From the NCBI RefSeq assembly GCF_023612255.1, contig NZ_CP063231.1, positions 478,001 through 542,000 of the forward strand: a stretch of DNA of 64,000 nt. Direction: 5' to 3'. Source of the stretch: Luteibacter flocculans (GTDB taxonomy: Bacteria; Pseudomonadota; Gammaproteobacteria; Xanthomonadales; Rhodanobacteraceae). The notes below the pieces were generated by a model. It had not been told where the DNA came from, ran no database searches, and saw only the letters and a program-made list of their open reading frames with translations. A program made the translations under genes and the position numbers. Positions 52,940 through 61,616 of the stretch are shown here, one piece after another (within the stretch, counting starts at the first letter, position 1; every line of letters begins with the position of its first letter).

Positions 52940-54120
52940 AGCAGGGCGCCACGACGCCCCGGCACGCCCGCTCGATGTGTCGCATCGTCCTGGTGGTGTT
53001 CGTGCTGGCCTTGCTCACTGCATGCGGCGGCGGCAAGAACAGCCGTCCGTCGTCGCGTGGCGGTGGCTCGTCGCCCTCGTCGTCGCGCAGCTACGACGAC
53101 ATCCGTCGCTCGCAGTCCAGCCGCTATCGCAGCAGCTCCGACAGCGTGCCGACCGCCATTCCCGACGTGAGCAAGCTGCCCGAACCCGTGCCGAAGGTCG
53201 AGCCGCGCGCGCTGTATGGCAACAAGTCGCCTTATTCGGTACTCGGGCAGACCTATACCGTGCTGCCCAGCCCGCGCGGCTACGTGGAGCGCGGCATCGC
53301 GTCGTTCTATGGCAACAAGTTCCACGGCTACAAGACCTCGAGCCTCGAGGAATACGACATGTATCAGTTCTCGGCGGCGCACAAGACCTTGCCGCTGCCG
53401 AGCTACGCGCGCGTTACCAACCTCGAGAACGGCAAGAGCGTCATCGTCCGCATCAACGACCGCGGCCCGTTCCACGAGAACCGGATCATCGACCTGTCCT
53501 TCGCGGCCGCCGTGAAGATCGGCGTCTGGCCCAAGGGCACCGGCCTGGTGGAGGTGCGCGCCATCGATCCCACCGACAGCGGCAGCGACCGCGGCGCACC
53601 CTACGTAAACACCACTCCCCCTGTGAGCAGCCCTGTGGGAGCCGCTATAGCGGCGAGAAGCCAACAGAGCGGCAAAGCGGCGGCGGCCCCTGCACCGCAG
53701 CCACCCTCACCCCGCGCGGTAGCCACCCCCGCGGCTGCCGTGGCCGCCATGCCGGTCGCCAAGGAAACCGAGGGATACGGCGACGGCAGCGTGGCCGGCA
53801 TGACCCACATCTCGCCGGCCCAGGCCCTGCCGCCGGTGGCAGGTAGCGCCCCCACGGCCAGCATCACGCCCCCCGTGCCCGGCAAACCCAGCATCTATCT
53901 CCAGGTGGGCGCGTTTTCCGATGTCGCCAATGCCAACCGCGTGGCCGATCAATTGAACCGCGCAGGCCTCGGGCCTGTCAGTGTCGTCGAGACCGCCATC
54001 GGCGGTCGCAGCGTGCGACGGGTGCGGGTGGGCCCGCTGGCCGACGTGGACACCGCCGACCGGGTCACCGACCAGATCGCCGGCATGGGCCTGCCCAGGC
54101 CGCAGGTCGCGGTAGACTGA
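52936..54120 (+). CDS. rlpA: Septal ring lytic transglycosylase RlpA with an in-frame REP element
   Basis: A 394-residue lipoprotein acting on denuded septal glycans. Lipobox LLTAC gives Cys30. A Ser/Arg-rich linker leads to the double-psi beta-barrel (about 115-212) with GIASFYGNKFHGYKTSSLE and VRINDRGPF (catalytic Asp). A second linker (about 213-312) and a SPOR domain (about 316-390, YLQVGAFSDVANANRVADQL) that binds denuded glycan complete it. Within the second linker residues 234-249 (VGAAIAARSQQSGKAA) are the direct translation of a REP element. Start at 52936 or an internal ATG at residue 14. It is in the mltB-rlpA-dacA cell-wall cluster. Confidence 0.95.
   Translation: MKQGATTPRHARSMCRIVLVVFVLALLTACGGGKNSRPSSRGGGSSPSSSRSYDDIRRSQSSRYRSSSDSVPTAIPDVSKLPEPVPKVEPRALYGNKSPYSVLGQTYTVLPSPRGYVERGIASFYGNKFHGYKTSSLEEYDMYQFSAAHKTLPLPSYARVTNLENGKSVIVRINDRGPFHENRIIDLSFAAAVKIGVWPKGTGLVEVRAIDPTDSGSDRGAPYVNTTPPVSSPVGAAIAARSQQSGKAAAAPAPQPPSPRAVATPAAAVAAMPVAKETEGYGDGSVAGMTHISPAQALPPVAGSAPTASITPPVPGKPSIYLQVGAFSDVANANRVADQLNRAGLGPVSVVETAIGGRSVRRVRVGPLADVDTADRVTDQIAGMGLPRPQVAVD
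53634..53680 (+). repeat. REP element inside the rlpA coding sequence
   Basis: The plus strand has the REP head TGTGGGAGCC, the palindrome GCTATAGC and GGCGA, followed by the family tail AGAAGCCAACAGAGCGG. It matches the intergenic copies at 12342 and 39064 (reverse) along about 45 bp. It is read without frame disruption, in a low-complexity linker. Confidence 0.85.
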
Positions 54121-54160
54121 CCTTCTTTTTTTTTCCTGCTTTGACTGGACCGCCGAAACG

Positions 54161-55384
54161 ATGAAGCTCTTGCCCCGTTCCCTGTTCGCCTTCGCCGCCG
54201 CTGCGCTCGTCGCGGGTGTGACCATGGCGCAGCAGCCCATGCCCCGTCCCTCCGTGGTGCCTCGCCCGGTCGTGCCCGAGGCGCCGGTGCCGCCGCCGCC
54301 GGACGTGGAAGGCAAGAGCTGGGTGCTCATGGACTACAACACCGGGCAGATCATCGCCTCGAAGGACCCCGACCTCCAGCTCGAGCCGGCCTCGATCACG
54401 AAGGTGATGACCGACTACGTCGTCTCCGCCGAGATCGGCAACGGCAAGATCCACATGACCGACCCGGTCACCATCAGCGAAAACGCCTGGCGCGGCGGTG
54501 GCGCCGGTACCGACGGCTCCACCAGCTTCCTCAAGCTCAACAGCCAGGTGCCGCTGAAGGATCTGCTCTACGGCATGATCATCCAGTCCGGCAACGACGC
54601 GGCCATCGCGCTTGCCGAGCACACCGCGGGCTCCGAGCCGGCCTTCGCGAACCTGATGAACGCGTACGCGAAGCAGTTGGGCATGAACCACTCCAACTTC
54701 CAGAACGCGTCGGGCTACCCCGTTGCCAATCACTACACGACCGCCCGCGACATCGCGGTGCTGTCCCGCGCCCTGATCCACGACTTCCCCGAGGATTACG
54801 CGATCTCGGCCGTGAAGGAGTTCGAGTGGAACGGCATCAAGCAGCACAACCGCAATCTGCTGCTGTGGCGCGACAACACCGTGGACGGCATCAAGACCGG
54901 TCACACCGCTGCCGCTGGCTACTGCCTCGCCGCTTCGGCGAAGCAGGGCGACGCGCGCATGATCGCCATCGTGATGGGTGCGAGCAGCGAGAAGGGTCGC
55001 GCTGACGCGGCGCTGGCGCTGCTCAACTATGGCTTCCGCTTCTACGAATCGCACAAGCTGTACGAGGCCAACAAACCGCTGGCTACGCCGAAGCTGTGGA
55101 AGGGCGCCGAGAACACCATTGCGCTGGGCCTCACCGAAGACGCGCTCGTCTCGGTCAAGCGCGGCGACTACGACAAGCTCAAGGCCAACCTCGATATCCC
55201 CGCCACCCTGATCGCCCCGTTCAAGAAGGGCCAGCAGGTCGGCACGCTGCGCGTCACGCTCGATGGCCAGCCCGTGCTCACGGCACCGCTCGTGGCTCTG
55301 GCCGATGCGCCCGAAGGCGGCTTCTTCTCGCGCCTGTGGGACACGATCATGCTGTGGTTCCACAGCGACGGCGACAAGAAGTAA
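54161..55384 (+). CDS. dacA: D-alanyl-D-alanine carboxypeptidase (PBP5/6 type)
   Basis: A 407-residue penicillin-binding protein trimming the terminal D-Ala of peptidoglycan pentapeptides. Signal peptide MKLLPRSLFAFAAAALVAG... ; a Pro-rich linker; catalytic SITK (Ser78, Lys81), SGN (143-145) and KTG (245-247). The C-terminal beta domain (about 305-385) ends in an amphipathic helix LWDTIMLWFHSDGDKK that anchors PBP5-type enzymes to the membrane. It lies 40 bp after rlpA and 12 bp before ybeD, as in many gammaproteobacteria (dacA-ybeD-lipB-lipA). Confidence 0.95.
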   Translation: MKLLPRSLFAFAAAALVAGVTMAQQPMPRPSVVPRPVVPEAPVPPPPDVEGKSWVLMDYNTGQIIASKDPDLQLEPASITKVMTDYVVSAEIGNGKIHMTDPVTISENAWRGGGAGTDGSTSFLKLNSQVPLKDLLYGMIIQSGNDAAIALAEHTAGSEPAFANLMNAYAKQLGMNHSNFQNASGYPVANHYTTARDIAVLSRALIHDFPEDYAISAVKEFEWNGIKQHNRNLLLWRDNTVDGIKTGHTAAAGYCLAASAKQGDARMIAIVMGASSEKGRADAALALLNYGFRFYESHKLYEANKPLATPKLWKGAENTIALGLTEDALVSVKRGDYDKLKANLDIPATLIAPFKKGQQVGTLRVTLDGQPVLTAPLVALADAPEGGFFSRLWDTIMLWFHSDGDKK

Positions 55385-55396
55385 GGAGGCGCGACC

Positions 55397-55687
55397 ATGC
55401 GCGAGATCGACTTCAGCGAAGCACAGAAGGACGGCAAGGGCTTCCAGTTCCCGGGGGAGTTCGAGATCACGGCGATCGGCAATGCCAATGCTGGCTTGGA
55501 CAAGCATGTGCCGGTCCTGCTGCACCGTATCGGGCTGGAAGTGCTGCACGAGACGCTCTCCACGAAGCTGACGCCGGCGGGTAATTACCAGTCGGTCACG
55601 GTGAGCTTCATCGCGCAGACGCGCGAGAAGTACCTCGAAGCGCACAGCACGCTGCGTGCGGACGCGAACATCCGCTTCACGATGTAG
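55397..55687 (+). CDS. ybeD: DUF493 family protein YbeD
   Basis: A 96-residue ferredoxin-fold protein of the YbeD/DUF493 family, which has an ACT-like shape and is suspected to be regulatory. Segments [16 protein letters not shown] and [20 protein letters not shown] are family hallmarks. It precedes lipB in this and other gammaproteobacteria, suggesting a role connected with lipoate. A ribosome site (AAGGAGG) precedes the ATG. Confidence 0.93.
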   Translation: MREIDFSEAQKDGKGFQFPGEFEITAIGNANAGLDKHVPVLLHRIGLEVLHETLSTKLTPAGNYQSVTVSFIAQTREKYLEAHSTLRADANIRFTM

Positions 55688-55693
55688 CCTGTC

Positions 55694-55896
55694 GCGAACC
55701 CGTATCGCCAGCAGGCTGGCTCCCACCCGCCCTCGGGAACCCGTATCGGCAGCAGGCTGGCTCCACCCGTGGTCCTCGGGAACCGGTATCGCCAGCAGGC
55801 TGGCTCCCACCTGTCCTCGGGAACCCGTATCGCCAGCAGGCTGGCTTCCATCCCCCGCTGGCCTCAGGGGTGGGGTGGGAGCCAGCCTGCTGGCGA
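55694..55896. repeat. Tandem array of four REP units plus one inverted copy, upstream of lipB
   Basis: A 41-42-bp unit beginning (C)GGGAACCCGTATC followed by the CAGCAGGCTG-core REP is repeated four times (starts near 55695, 55734, 55777 and 55818), all in minus REP orientation. An inverted full copy is at 55875-55896. Copies differ by single changes (GGCAG for GCCAG; CCGG for CCCG; CTTCCAT for CTCCCAC). They fill the 283-bp gap between ybeD and lipB. Confidence 0.88.
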
Positions 55897-55970
55897 TGGG
55901 TGCTCGGGACATGCTTGTATCCCTTGCCCGTCGCCCACAATTCCCCGACATCCCCCACGACCCTCGTCCC

Positions 55971-56639
55971 ATGACCCTCCCCCTGAACGTTCGCCGGCTG
56001 GGGCGCGTCCCCTACGAATCCACTTGGAAGGCCATGAGCGCCTTCACGGACAACCGCACCGACGACACCGTCGACGAGCTGTGGCTGCTGGAGCACGACC
56101 CCGTGTTCACGCTGGGGCAGGCGGGGCTCGAAGAGCACGTGCTGTTCGCAGGCGACATCCCGGTCGTGCGGGTGGACCGGGGCGGTCAGGTCACCTACCA
56201 CGGCCCGGGCCAGATCGTGGCCTACCCCATGATCGACCTGCGCCGCGTCGGCGTGGGTGTGCGCGAGCTGGTGAATCGCATCGAGCAGGCCATCATCGAC
56301 ACGCTCGGCGAGTGGAACATCGGCGCCGAGCGGCGCGAAGGTGCGCCCGGTGTGTATGTCGCTGGCGCCAAGGTCGCGGCGCTCGGCCTGCGCATCCGCC
56401 GCGGTTGCAGCTTCCACGGCCTGGCCTTCAACGTAAACATGGATCTCGAGCCCTATCACCGCATCAATCCCTGCGGCTACAAGGGTTTGGAGGTCACCCA
56501 GGTGCTAGACTTGGGCGGTCCGTCGGGGTTGGCGGACGTGGAAGACGTCCTGGTACAGGAATTCTGCAAGCAGTTTGGCTTCCACGCCGTGTCAGCCGAT
56601 CCCATCCTTCCCGAACTCCCCGCCCGCCTTGCGGTCTGA
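55971..56639 (+). CDS. lipB: Lipoyl(octanoyl) transferase
   Basis: A 222-residue enzyme transferring octanoyl from acyl carrier protein to lipoyl domains, the first step of lipoate assembly. [21 protein letters not shown] (given as [11 protein letters not shown]) and [19 protein letters not shown] are diagnostic, and [12 protein letters not shown] holds the catalytic cysteine and lysine environment. I start at ATG 55971, just before the conserved [13 protein letters not shown] longer frame extends through the REP array and is not supported. Thirteen bases separate it from lipA. Confidence 0.96.
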   Translation: MTLPLNVRRLGRVPYESTWKAMSAFTDNRTDDTVDELWLLEHDPVFTLGQAGLEEHVLFAGDIPVVRVDRGGQVTYHGPGQIVAYPMIDLRRVGVGVRELVNRIEQAIIDTLGEWNIGAERREGAPGVYVAGAKVAALGLRIRRGCSFHGLAFNVNMDLEPYHRINPCGYKGLEVTQVLDLGGPSGLADVEDVLVQEFCKQFGFHAVSADPILPELPARLAV

Positions 56640-56652
56640 GGCAGTAGCCGAC

Positions 56653-57651
56653 ATGAGCCAGACTCCCGCTTCCCCCTCCCGCAGCATCCCTATCGCCGTC
56701 GTCGATCGACCCGGCGAAAAAATGCTCGGCAACGACAAGATCGGGCTTAACCGCGCGAGCTTCGACACCACGCAGCCCGCGCTGCGCAAGCCCGGCTGGA
56801 TTCGCGTGCGCCTGCCGCAGGGCAATGCGGTGCAGCAGTTGAAGGCTCGGCTGCGCGAGAACTCGCTGGTCACGGTGTGCGAGGAAGCCTCCTGCCCGAA
56901 TATCCACGAGTGCTTCTCCAAGGGCACCGCCACCTTCATGATCCTCGGCGAGGTCTGCACGCGTCGCTGCTCGTTCTGCGACGTGGCCCACGGCCGCCCG
57001 CTGGCGCCGGACCCGCTCGAGCCGGCACGCCTGGCCGAGACCATCCGCGACATGCGCCTCAAGTACGTGGTGATCACCTCGGTGGACCGCGACGATCTGC
57101 GCGATGGCGGCGCCGAGCATTTCGCGTCGTGCATTCGCGCGGTCCGCCATGCCAGCCCGGACATCCGCATCGAGATCCTCACGCCGGACTTCCGCGGCAA
57201 GGGTCGCATGGAGCGCGCGCTCGACGTCCTCAAGGACTTCCCGCCGGACGTCTTCAACCACAACCTCGAAACCGTGCCGCACCTCTACCGCGAAGTGCGT
57301 CCGGGTGCCGACTATCAGTGGTCGCTCGATCTGCTCAAGCGGTTCAAGGCGCAGCACCCGAGCGTGCCGACCAAGTCGGGCATCATGCTCGGCCTGGGCG
57401 AGACCATGGAGCAGGTGCTGGAGACGATGCGGGATCTACGCGCCCATGACGTCGACATGATCACCATCGGCCAGTACCTGCAGCCCACGGCGCACCATCA
57501 TCCGGTGGTCCGCTACTGGACGCCGGACGAATTCGAGGCGCTGCGCGTCGCCGGTGAGGACATGGGTTTCTCCCACGTCGCTTCCGGTCCGCTGGTGCGA
57601 TCTTCCTACCATGCCGACCTGATGGCGCACGCCGCCGGCGTCGTCGAATAA
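56653..57651 (+). CDS. lipA: Lipoyl synthase
   Basis: A 332-residue radical SAM enzyme inserting two sulfurs into octanoyl-lipoyl domains. It has the auxiliary cluster motif [12 protein letters not shown] (Cys-x4-Cys-x5-Cys), the SAM cluster CTRRCSFC (Cys-x3-Cys-x2-Cys) and the C-terminal RSSYHAD with the serine that ligates the auxiliary cluster. It follows lipB and would act on AceF and Lpd encoded 4 kb downstream and on other 2-oxoacid dehydrogenases. Confidence 0.98.
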   Translation: MSQTPASPSRSIPIAVVDRPGEKMLGNDKIGLNRASFDTTQPALRKPGWIRVRLPQGNAVQQLKARLRENSLVTVCEEASCPNIHECFSKGTATFMILGEVCTRRCSFCDVAHGRPLAPDPLEPARLAETIRDMRLKYVVITSVDRDDLRDGGAEHFASCIRAVRHASPDIRIEILTPDFRGKGRMERALDVLKDFPPDVFNHNLETVPHLYREVRPGADYQWSLDLLKRFKAQHPSVPTKSGIMLGLGETMEQVLETMRDLRAHDVDMITIGQYLQPTAHHHPVVRYWTPDEFEALRVAGEDMGFSHVASGPLVRSSYHADLMAHAAGVVE

Positions 57652-57680
57652 CACGCCCAACATACCGAGGCCCCGACTAC

Positions 57681-60011
57681 ATGACTCTTCGCCCCGCGTT
57701 CGCTCTCCTGCTGGCCCTTTCGGCCGCGGGCGCCCAGGCCCAGGCTGTCGCATCGCCGCAGCAGCAGCCCGACAAGGCCGCACCGGCGAACACGGCGGCG
57801 CCGCAGCCCAAGGACGCGTCGGAAGCGGCCACGTCGCCGGAGCCGCAGCGCAAGGAGTCCAGCCTGCCGTTGAAGCCGACGCAGGCCGAAGCCCAGGCGG
57901 CGCAGTTGTCCGCGCGCTTCCTCACGCGCTTCCACTACCAGGCCCAGCCGCTCGACGACGCCATGTCGGCCAAGATCTACAAGGCCTACATCGAGTCCCT
58001 CGACAGCGAGAAGGTCTTCTTTACGCAGGAAGACCTCGCGAAGTTCGAGCCGATGAAGACGCAGTTCGACGACGCGATCTGGAACCAGGATCTCTCGGCG
58101 CCGTTCTCGGTGTTCAATCTGTACGTCACGCGCGCCGTCGATCGCATGAACTACGCGCGCAGCCTGCTCAAGCAGGGCTTCGATTTCAGCGGCAAGGAAA
58201 GCTTCAACTTCGACCGCAAGAAGGCTCCGGCACCGAAGAACCAGGCCGAGCTGGATGACGTGTGGCGCAAGCGAACGATGAACGACTGGCTGCGCCTGAA
58301 GCTGGCGGGCAAGAGCGACGACGACATTCGCAAGACGCTCGACAAGCGTTACGCCACCTACATCAGCCGCGTGCGCCAGTTGGACGACGAGGACGCGACG
58401 CAGGCGTTCATGACCGCGTACGCCAACTCGACCGATCCGCACACCGACTACCTCGGCCCCCGCGCCGCGGATGCGTTCGACATCGCCATGCGTCTGTCGC
58501 TGGAAGGCATCGGCGCTGTGCTGCAGGCACGCGACGACTACACCACCATCCGTGAACTCGTACCCGGTGGCCCGGCCATCAAGTCCGGCAAGATGAAGCC
58601 GGGCGATCGCATCGTCGCCATCGGCCAGGGCGAGACCGGCCCCATGGTGGACGTGGTGGGCTGGCGCCAGGACGACGTGGTCAAGCTGATCCGCGGCAAG
58701 AAGGACACCACCGTCCGCATCGAGATTCTTCCCGCCGATGCCGGCGTGGACGGCAAGCACGAAATCGTGACCCTGGTTCGCAAGAAGGTCACGATGGAAG
58801 AGCAGGCCGCGAAGTCGAAGGTCATCGACGTGAAGGACGGCGACGTCACGCGCAAGATCGGCGTGATCGAACTGCCCACGTTCTATCAGGACTTCGGTGC
58901 CCGCCGTAACGGCGACGCCAACTTCAAGAGCGCCACGCGCGACGTCTCCAAGTTGCTGACCGAGTTGAAGGCGCAGAAGGTCGAAGGCGTGATCATGGAC
59001 CTGCGCAATAACGGCGGCGGTTCGCTCAACGAGGCCACCGAACTCACCGGCCTGTTCATCGACACCGGCCCGGTCGTGCAGGTGCGCGATGCCCGCGGTC
59101 AGGTCGACGCCCAGGGCGACGACGCGCCGGGTATGGCGTGGGACGGCCCGATGGCGGTGCTGGTCAATCGCGGTTCCGCATCGGCGTCGGAAATCTTCGC
59201 CGCTGCCATCCAGGATTACGGCCGCGGCATCATCATCGGCGAACCGACCTTCGGGAAGGGCACCGTGCAGAACCTCGTCGACCTCGATCGGTTCGGCAAG
59301 GCCACCACGGGCGAAGACGCGAAGTACGGCGAACTCAAGATGACCATCGCCGAGTTCATCCGCATCAACGGCGACAGCACGCAGCTGCGTGGCGTCACGC
59401 CCGACGTGCAGTTCCCGCAGAACGGCGACGCGAAGGAGTTCGGGGAGTCCACCTACGACAACGCGCTTCCGTGGCGGCACATCGATCCGGCCGATTACAA
59501 GCCGGTCGCCGACCTGAAGCCGATCATCGGGCCGCTTAATCAGAAGCATCAGGCGCGCGTCGCCAACTCGCCCGCATGGAAGCTCATGCTCGACGAGCTG
59601 GCGCAGTACCAGAAGCTGCGCGACAAGACCGACATCTCGCTGAACTTCGCCGCACGTCAGGCCGAGCGCAAGCAGTACGACGCCATGCAGGCGGACTTCC
59701 GCGCCCGGCGCAAGGCCATCTTCGGCGGTGACGGCAGTGCGACGGATCTCGGCGACGATGCCAACTCGACGGACGACGGCCTCAACGCCAACGAGCGCAG
59801 CATCAAGTCGGAGATCAAGCAGGAAGCCGAAGCCAAGAAGGCCAAGGACACCCCGCTCGACGAAGCCGCGCACATCGTTGGCGACGAAGTGGCGATGATT
59901 AAGGCCGATCCGAAGCTCGCGGCGGAAGTGCTGCCGTACGGCGGTCGCAAGATCGACGCGCCGCAGACGGCGCAGGTGCCTGCCAAGCCGGCGGCCGGTA
60001 CCACGCCGTAA
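57681..60011 (+). CDS. prc: Carboxy-terminal processing protease (tail-specific protease Prc)
   Basis: A 776-residue periplasmic serine protease degrading substrates by their C-termini, and in enterics processing FtsI and controlling MepS. Signal peptide to about residue 21, then a Pro/Ala-rich stretch, the N-terminal helical region (about 65-260), a PDZ domain (about 268-365) and the catalytic domain with NRGSASASEIFAAA (Ser501) and EPTFGKGTVQ (Lys526), 25 residues apart as in E. coli Prc. The C-terminal DUF3340-type domain ends in a Lys-rich tail. It lies 29 bp after lipA and ends at a terminator. Confidence 0.94.
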   Translation: MTLRPAFALLLALSAAGAQAQAVASPQQQPDKAAPANTAAPQPKDASEAATSPEPQRKESSLPLKPTQAEAQAAQLSARFLTRFHYQAQPLDDAMSAKIYKAYIESLDSEKVFFTQEDLAKFEPMKTQFDDAIWNQDLSAPFSVFNLYVTRAVDRMNYARSLLKQGFDFSGKESFNFDRKKAPAPKNQAELDDVWRKRTMNDWLRLKLAGKSDDDIRKTLDKRYATYISRVRQLDDEDATQAFMTAYANSTDPHTDYLGPRAADAFDIAMRLSLEGIGAVLQARDDYTTIRELVPGGPAIKSGKMKPGDRIVAIGQGETGPMVDVVGWRQDDVVKLIRGKKDTTVRIEILPADAGVDGKHEIVTLVRKKVTMEEQAAKSKVIDVKDGDVTRKIGVIELPTFYQDFGARRNGDANFKSATRDVSKLLTELKAQKVEGVIMDLRNNGGGSLNEATELTGLFIDTGPVVQVRDARGQVDAQGDDAPGMAWDGPMAVLVNRGSASASEIFAAAIQDYGRGIIIGEPTFGKGTVQNLVDLDRFGKATTGEDAKYGELKMTIAEFIRINGDSTQLRGVTPDVQFPQNGDAKEFGESTYDNALPWRHIDPADYKPVADLKPIIGPLNQKHQARVANSPAWKLMLDELAQYQKLRDKTDISLNFAARQAERKQYDAMQADFRARRKAIFGGDGSATDLGDDANSTDDGLNANERSIKSEIKQEAEAKKAKDTPLDEAAHIVGDEVAMIKADPKLAAEVLPYGGRKIDAPQTAQVPAKPAAGTTP

Positions 60012-60018
60012 GAAAATG

Positions 60019-60040
60019 GGCGCCGCAAGGCGCCTTTTTT
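60019..60040 (+). terminator. Intrinsic terminator after prc
   Basis: GGCGCC (60019-60024), loop GCAA, GGCGCC (60029-60034), then TTTTTT (60035-60040), eight bases after the prc stop. A textbook rho-independent terminator. Confidence 0.93.
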
Positions 60041-60104
60041 CTGTCAGCAGTGTGCGTGCACTCGGTAGGTACCCCCATGACGGCGGGGAATCTGGCCCAT
60101 GGCG

Positions 60105-60182
60105 CGGCTAAACCGCTTCGTCGGCTTCTCGCCGCCATGGCGGCTCCCACATTCGGTAGTGGCCTCGCCGCTATAGCGGCCC
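60105..60182. repeat. REP pair upstream of mscS
   Basis: A minus copy with CATG core and tail (60105-60150: AACCGCTTCGTCGGCTTCTC then GCCGCCATGGCGGC) and a copy with TATA core (about 60164-60182). They occupy the centre of the 264-bp gap 60012-60275. No other feature is seen there. Confidence 0.8.
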
Positions 60183-60275
60183 CTGCCGAACATGGCGGCG
60201 GGCGTGGTTCTCATCACGTCGGCACCCCAATGCTGCTAGCCTCGATGCGCTCTTTTTTGCACAAGGCCAGGACAC

Positions 60276-61139
60276 ATGATCGATTTCCTCGACCGTTTGC
60301 ACATCGATCACGCAATGCGCGAGCTGATTCTTGCCTATGCGATTCGCATCGGGCTCGCGATCCTCCTGTTGGGGGTGGGCTTCTGGATTGCCGCGCGCGT
60401 TGCGAACGTCGGACGTCGCGCGCTGGAGCGCGCCAGGGTGGACGTCACGCTCGCGCTGTTCCTGCGCAACGTGATCTACGGCGTATTGCTGGCGCTGCTC
60501 TTCATCCAGGTGCTCGGCACCGTGGGCATTCCCACCGCATCGTTCATTGCGGCGATCGGCGCGGCCGGTCTCGCCATCGGTCTCGCGCTCAACAGTTCGC
60601 TGTCGAACCTCGCCTGGGGTGTGTTGTTGATCCTCTTCCGTCCTTTTCGCGTCGGTGACTTCGTGACGGTCGGCGGCGTGGACGGCACGGTCGAAAGCAT
60701 CAATCTCATGCATACCTATCTCATCACGCCCGACAACCGTCAGGCCGTGGTGCCCAATGCCAAGGTCGGTGGCGATGCGATCATCAACTACAACGTGCGC
60801 GGCAAGCGCCGGTTCGAGCTGAAGGTGGGCATCGGCTACGGCGACGACATCGGCAAGGCGATGCAGGTGGTGCGCGACCTTTTCGCGGCCGATCCGCGCG
60901 TGCTCAAGGACCCGGCGCCGGGCGTCTGGACGGAGAGCCTGGGCGATTCGAGCGTCAATCTGGTCATCCGTGGATGGACCGCAGTCGCCGATCTGTGGGA
61001 AACCCAGACGACGCTGCTGCGCGGCATCAAGGAAGGGTTCGACGCCAACGGCATCACCATCCCCTATCCGCAGAGCGAGATTCGCGTGGTGGGGGCTGCG
61101 CCCGATGCGGAGCGGCACCCGGTACAGCCGCCGAACTGA
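60276..61139 (+). CDS. Small-conductance mechanosensitive channel MscS family
   Basis: A 287-residue channel with three N-terminal helices. TM3 has the Gly/Ala-rich packing pattern FIAAIGAAGLAIGLALNSS (about residues 89-107), followed by the beta domain with LFRPFRVGDFVTVGGVDGTVE and VPNAKVGGDAIINYN, and the C-terminal alpha-beta domain. Length matches E. coli MscS (286). It responds to membrane tension in osmotic downshock. With mscL at 39 kb this is the second tension-gated channel in the window. Confidence 0.95.
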   Translation: MIDFLDRLHIDHAMRELILAYAIRIGLAILLLGVGFWIAARVANVGRRALERARVDVTLALFLRNVIYGVLLALLFIQVLGTVGIPTASFIAAIGAAGLAIGLALNSSLSNLAWGVLLILFRPFRVGDFVTVGGVDGTVESINLMHTYLITPDNRQAVVPNAKVGGDAIINYNVRGKRRFELKVGIGYGDDIGKAMQVVRDLFAADPRVLKDPAPGVWTESLGDSSVNLVIRGWTAVADLWETQTTLLRGIKEGFDANGITIPYPQSEIRVVGAAPDAERHPVQPPN

Positions 61140-61161
61140 TCGCGGCGTTCTCGCCGCCGCA

Positions 61162-61450
61162 TCGCCAGCAGGCTGGCTCCCACCTGCCCACCGCAGCGGT
61201 GGTAGGAACCTGCTGGCGATGGCGATAACCCAACCCCAACCCCAACCCCAACCCCAACCCCAGCCCCCCAGCCCCAGCCCCAGCCCCAGCCCCAGCCCCA
61301 GCCCCAGTCCAGCCCCAGTCCAGCCCCAGCCCAGCCCAGCCCAGCCCAGCCCAGCCCAGCCCAGCCCAGCCCGGCCCAGCCCGGCCCGGCCCGGCCCCGG
61401 CCCCGGCCCCGGCCCCGGCCCCGGCCCGGTGGGAGCCAGCCTGCTGGCGA
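61162..61450. repeat. REP-bounded repeat island upstream of aceF
   Basis: A minus REP (61162-61184), a degenerate copy (about 61192-61220) and a plus REP (61429-61450) bracket the repeat tract at 61227-61429. The rest of the 477-bp gap 61140-61616 contains the aceF promoter and leader region. Confidence 0.85.
61227..61429. repeat. Short-unit C-rich tandem repeat tract (about 203 bp)
   Basis: From left to right the unit changes: AACCCC (about 6 copies), AGCCCC (about 9, with two AGTCC), AGCCC (about 8), then GGCCC mixed with AGCCC, and GGCCCC (about 5). The complementary strand carries G3-G4 runs every five or six bases. Translation gives only Pro-rich low complexity. Confidence 0.9.
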
Positions 61451-61525
61451 TCCCGCGATAGCGGCCATCTGCCCCAACGACCGTTTGAATCGAGGAAAAC
61501 GAGTCCCGGCGCGGCTCTGAGGGAT

Positions 61526-61531
61526 TACAAT
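61526..61531 (+). promoter_or_regulatory. Candidate -10 element of aceF-lpd
   Basis: TACAAT within GATTACAATCGACC, 85 bp before the aceF ATG and about 75 bp after the plus-oriented REP. No clear -35. Confidence 0.35.
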
Positions 61532-61616
61532 CGACCGGTTGCGCCGCAGCACGGCGCCCATCTTCCCCCGCCAGCGGGTCCGTCCCCCGCAAGCGCCTGT
61601 TTTTCTAGGAGGTTCC

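Noticed and set aside
55694-55896. CRISPR array
   Set aside because: Repeats are REP palindromes with near-identical short flanks rather than unique spacers, and no cas genes are present.
60970-61461. Proline-rich 163-codon frame across the repeat tract
   Set aside because: It is the translation of mscS 3' sequence and the C-rich repeats; any frame without stops would give this.
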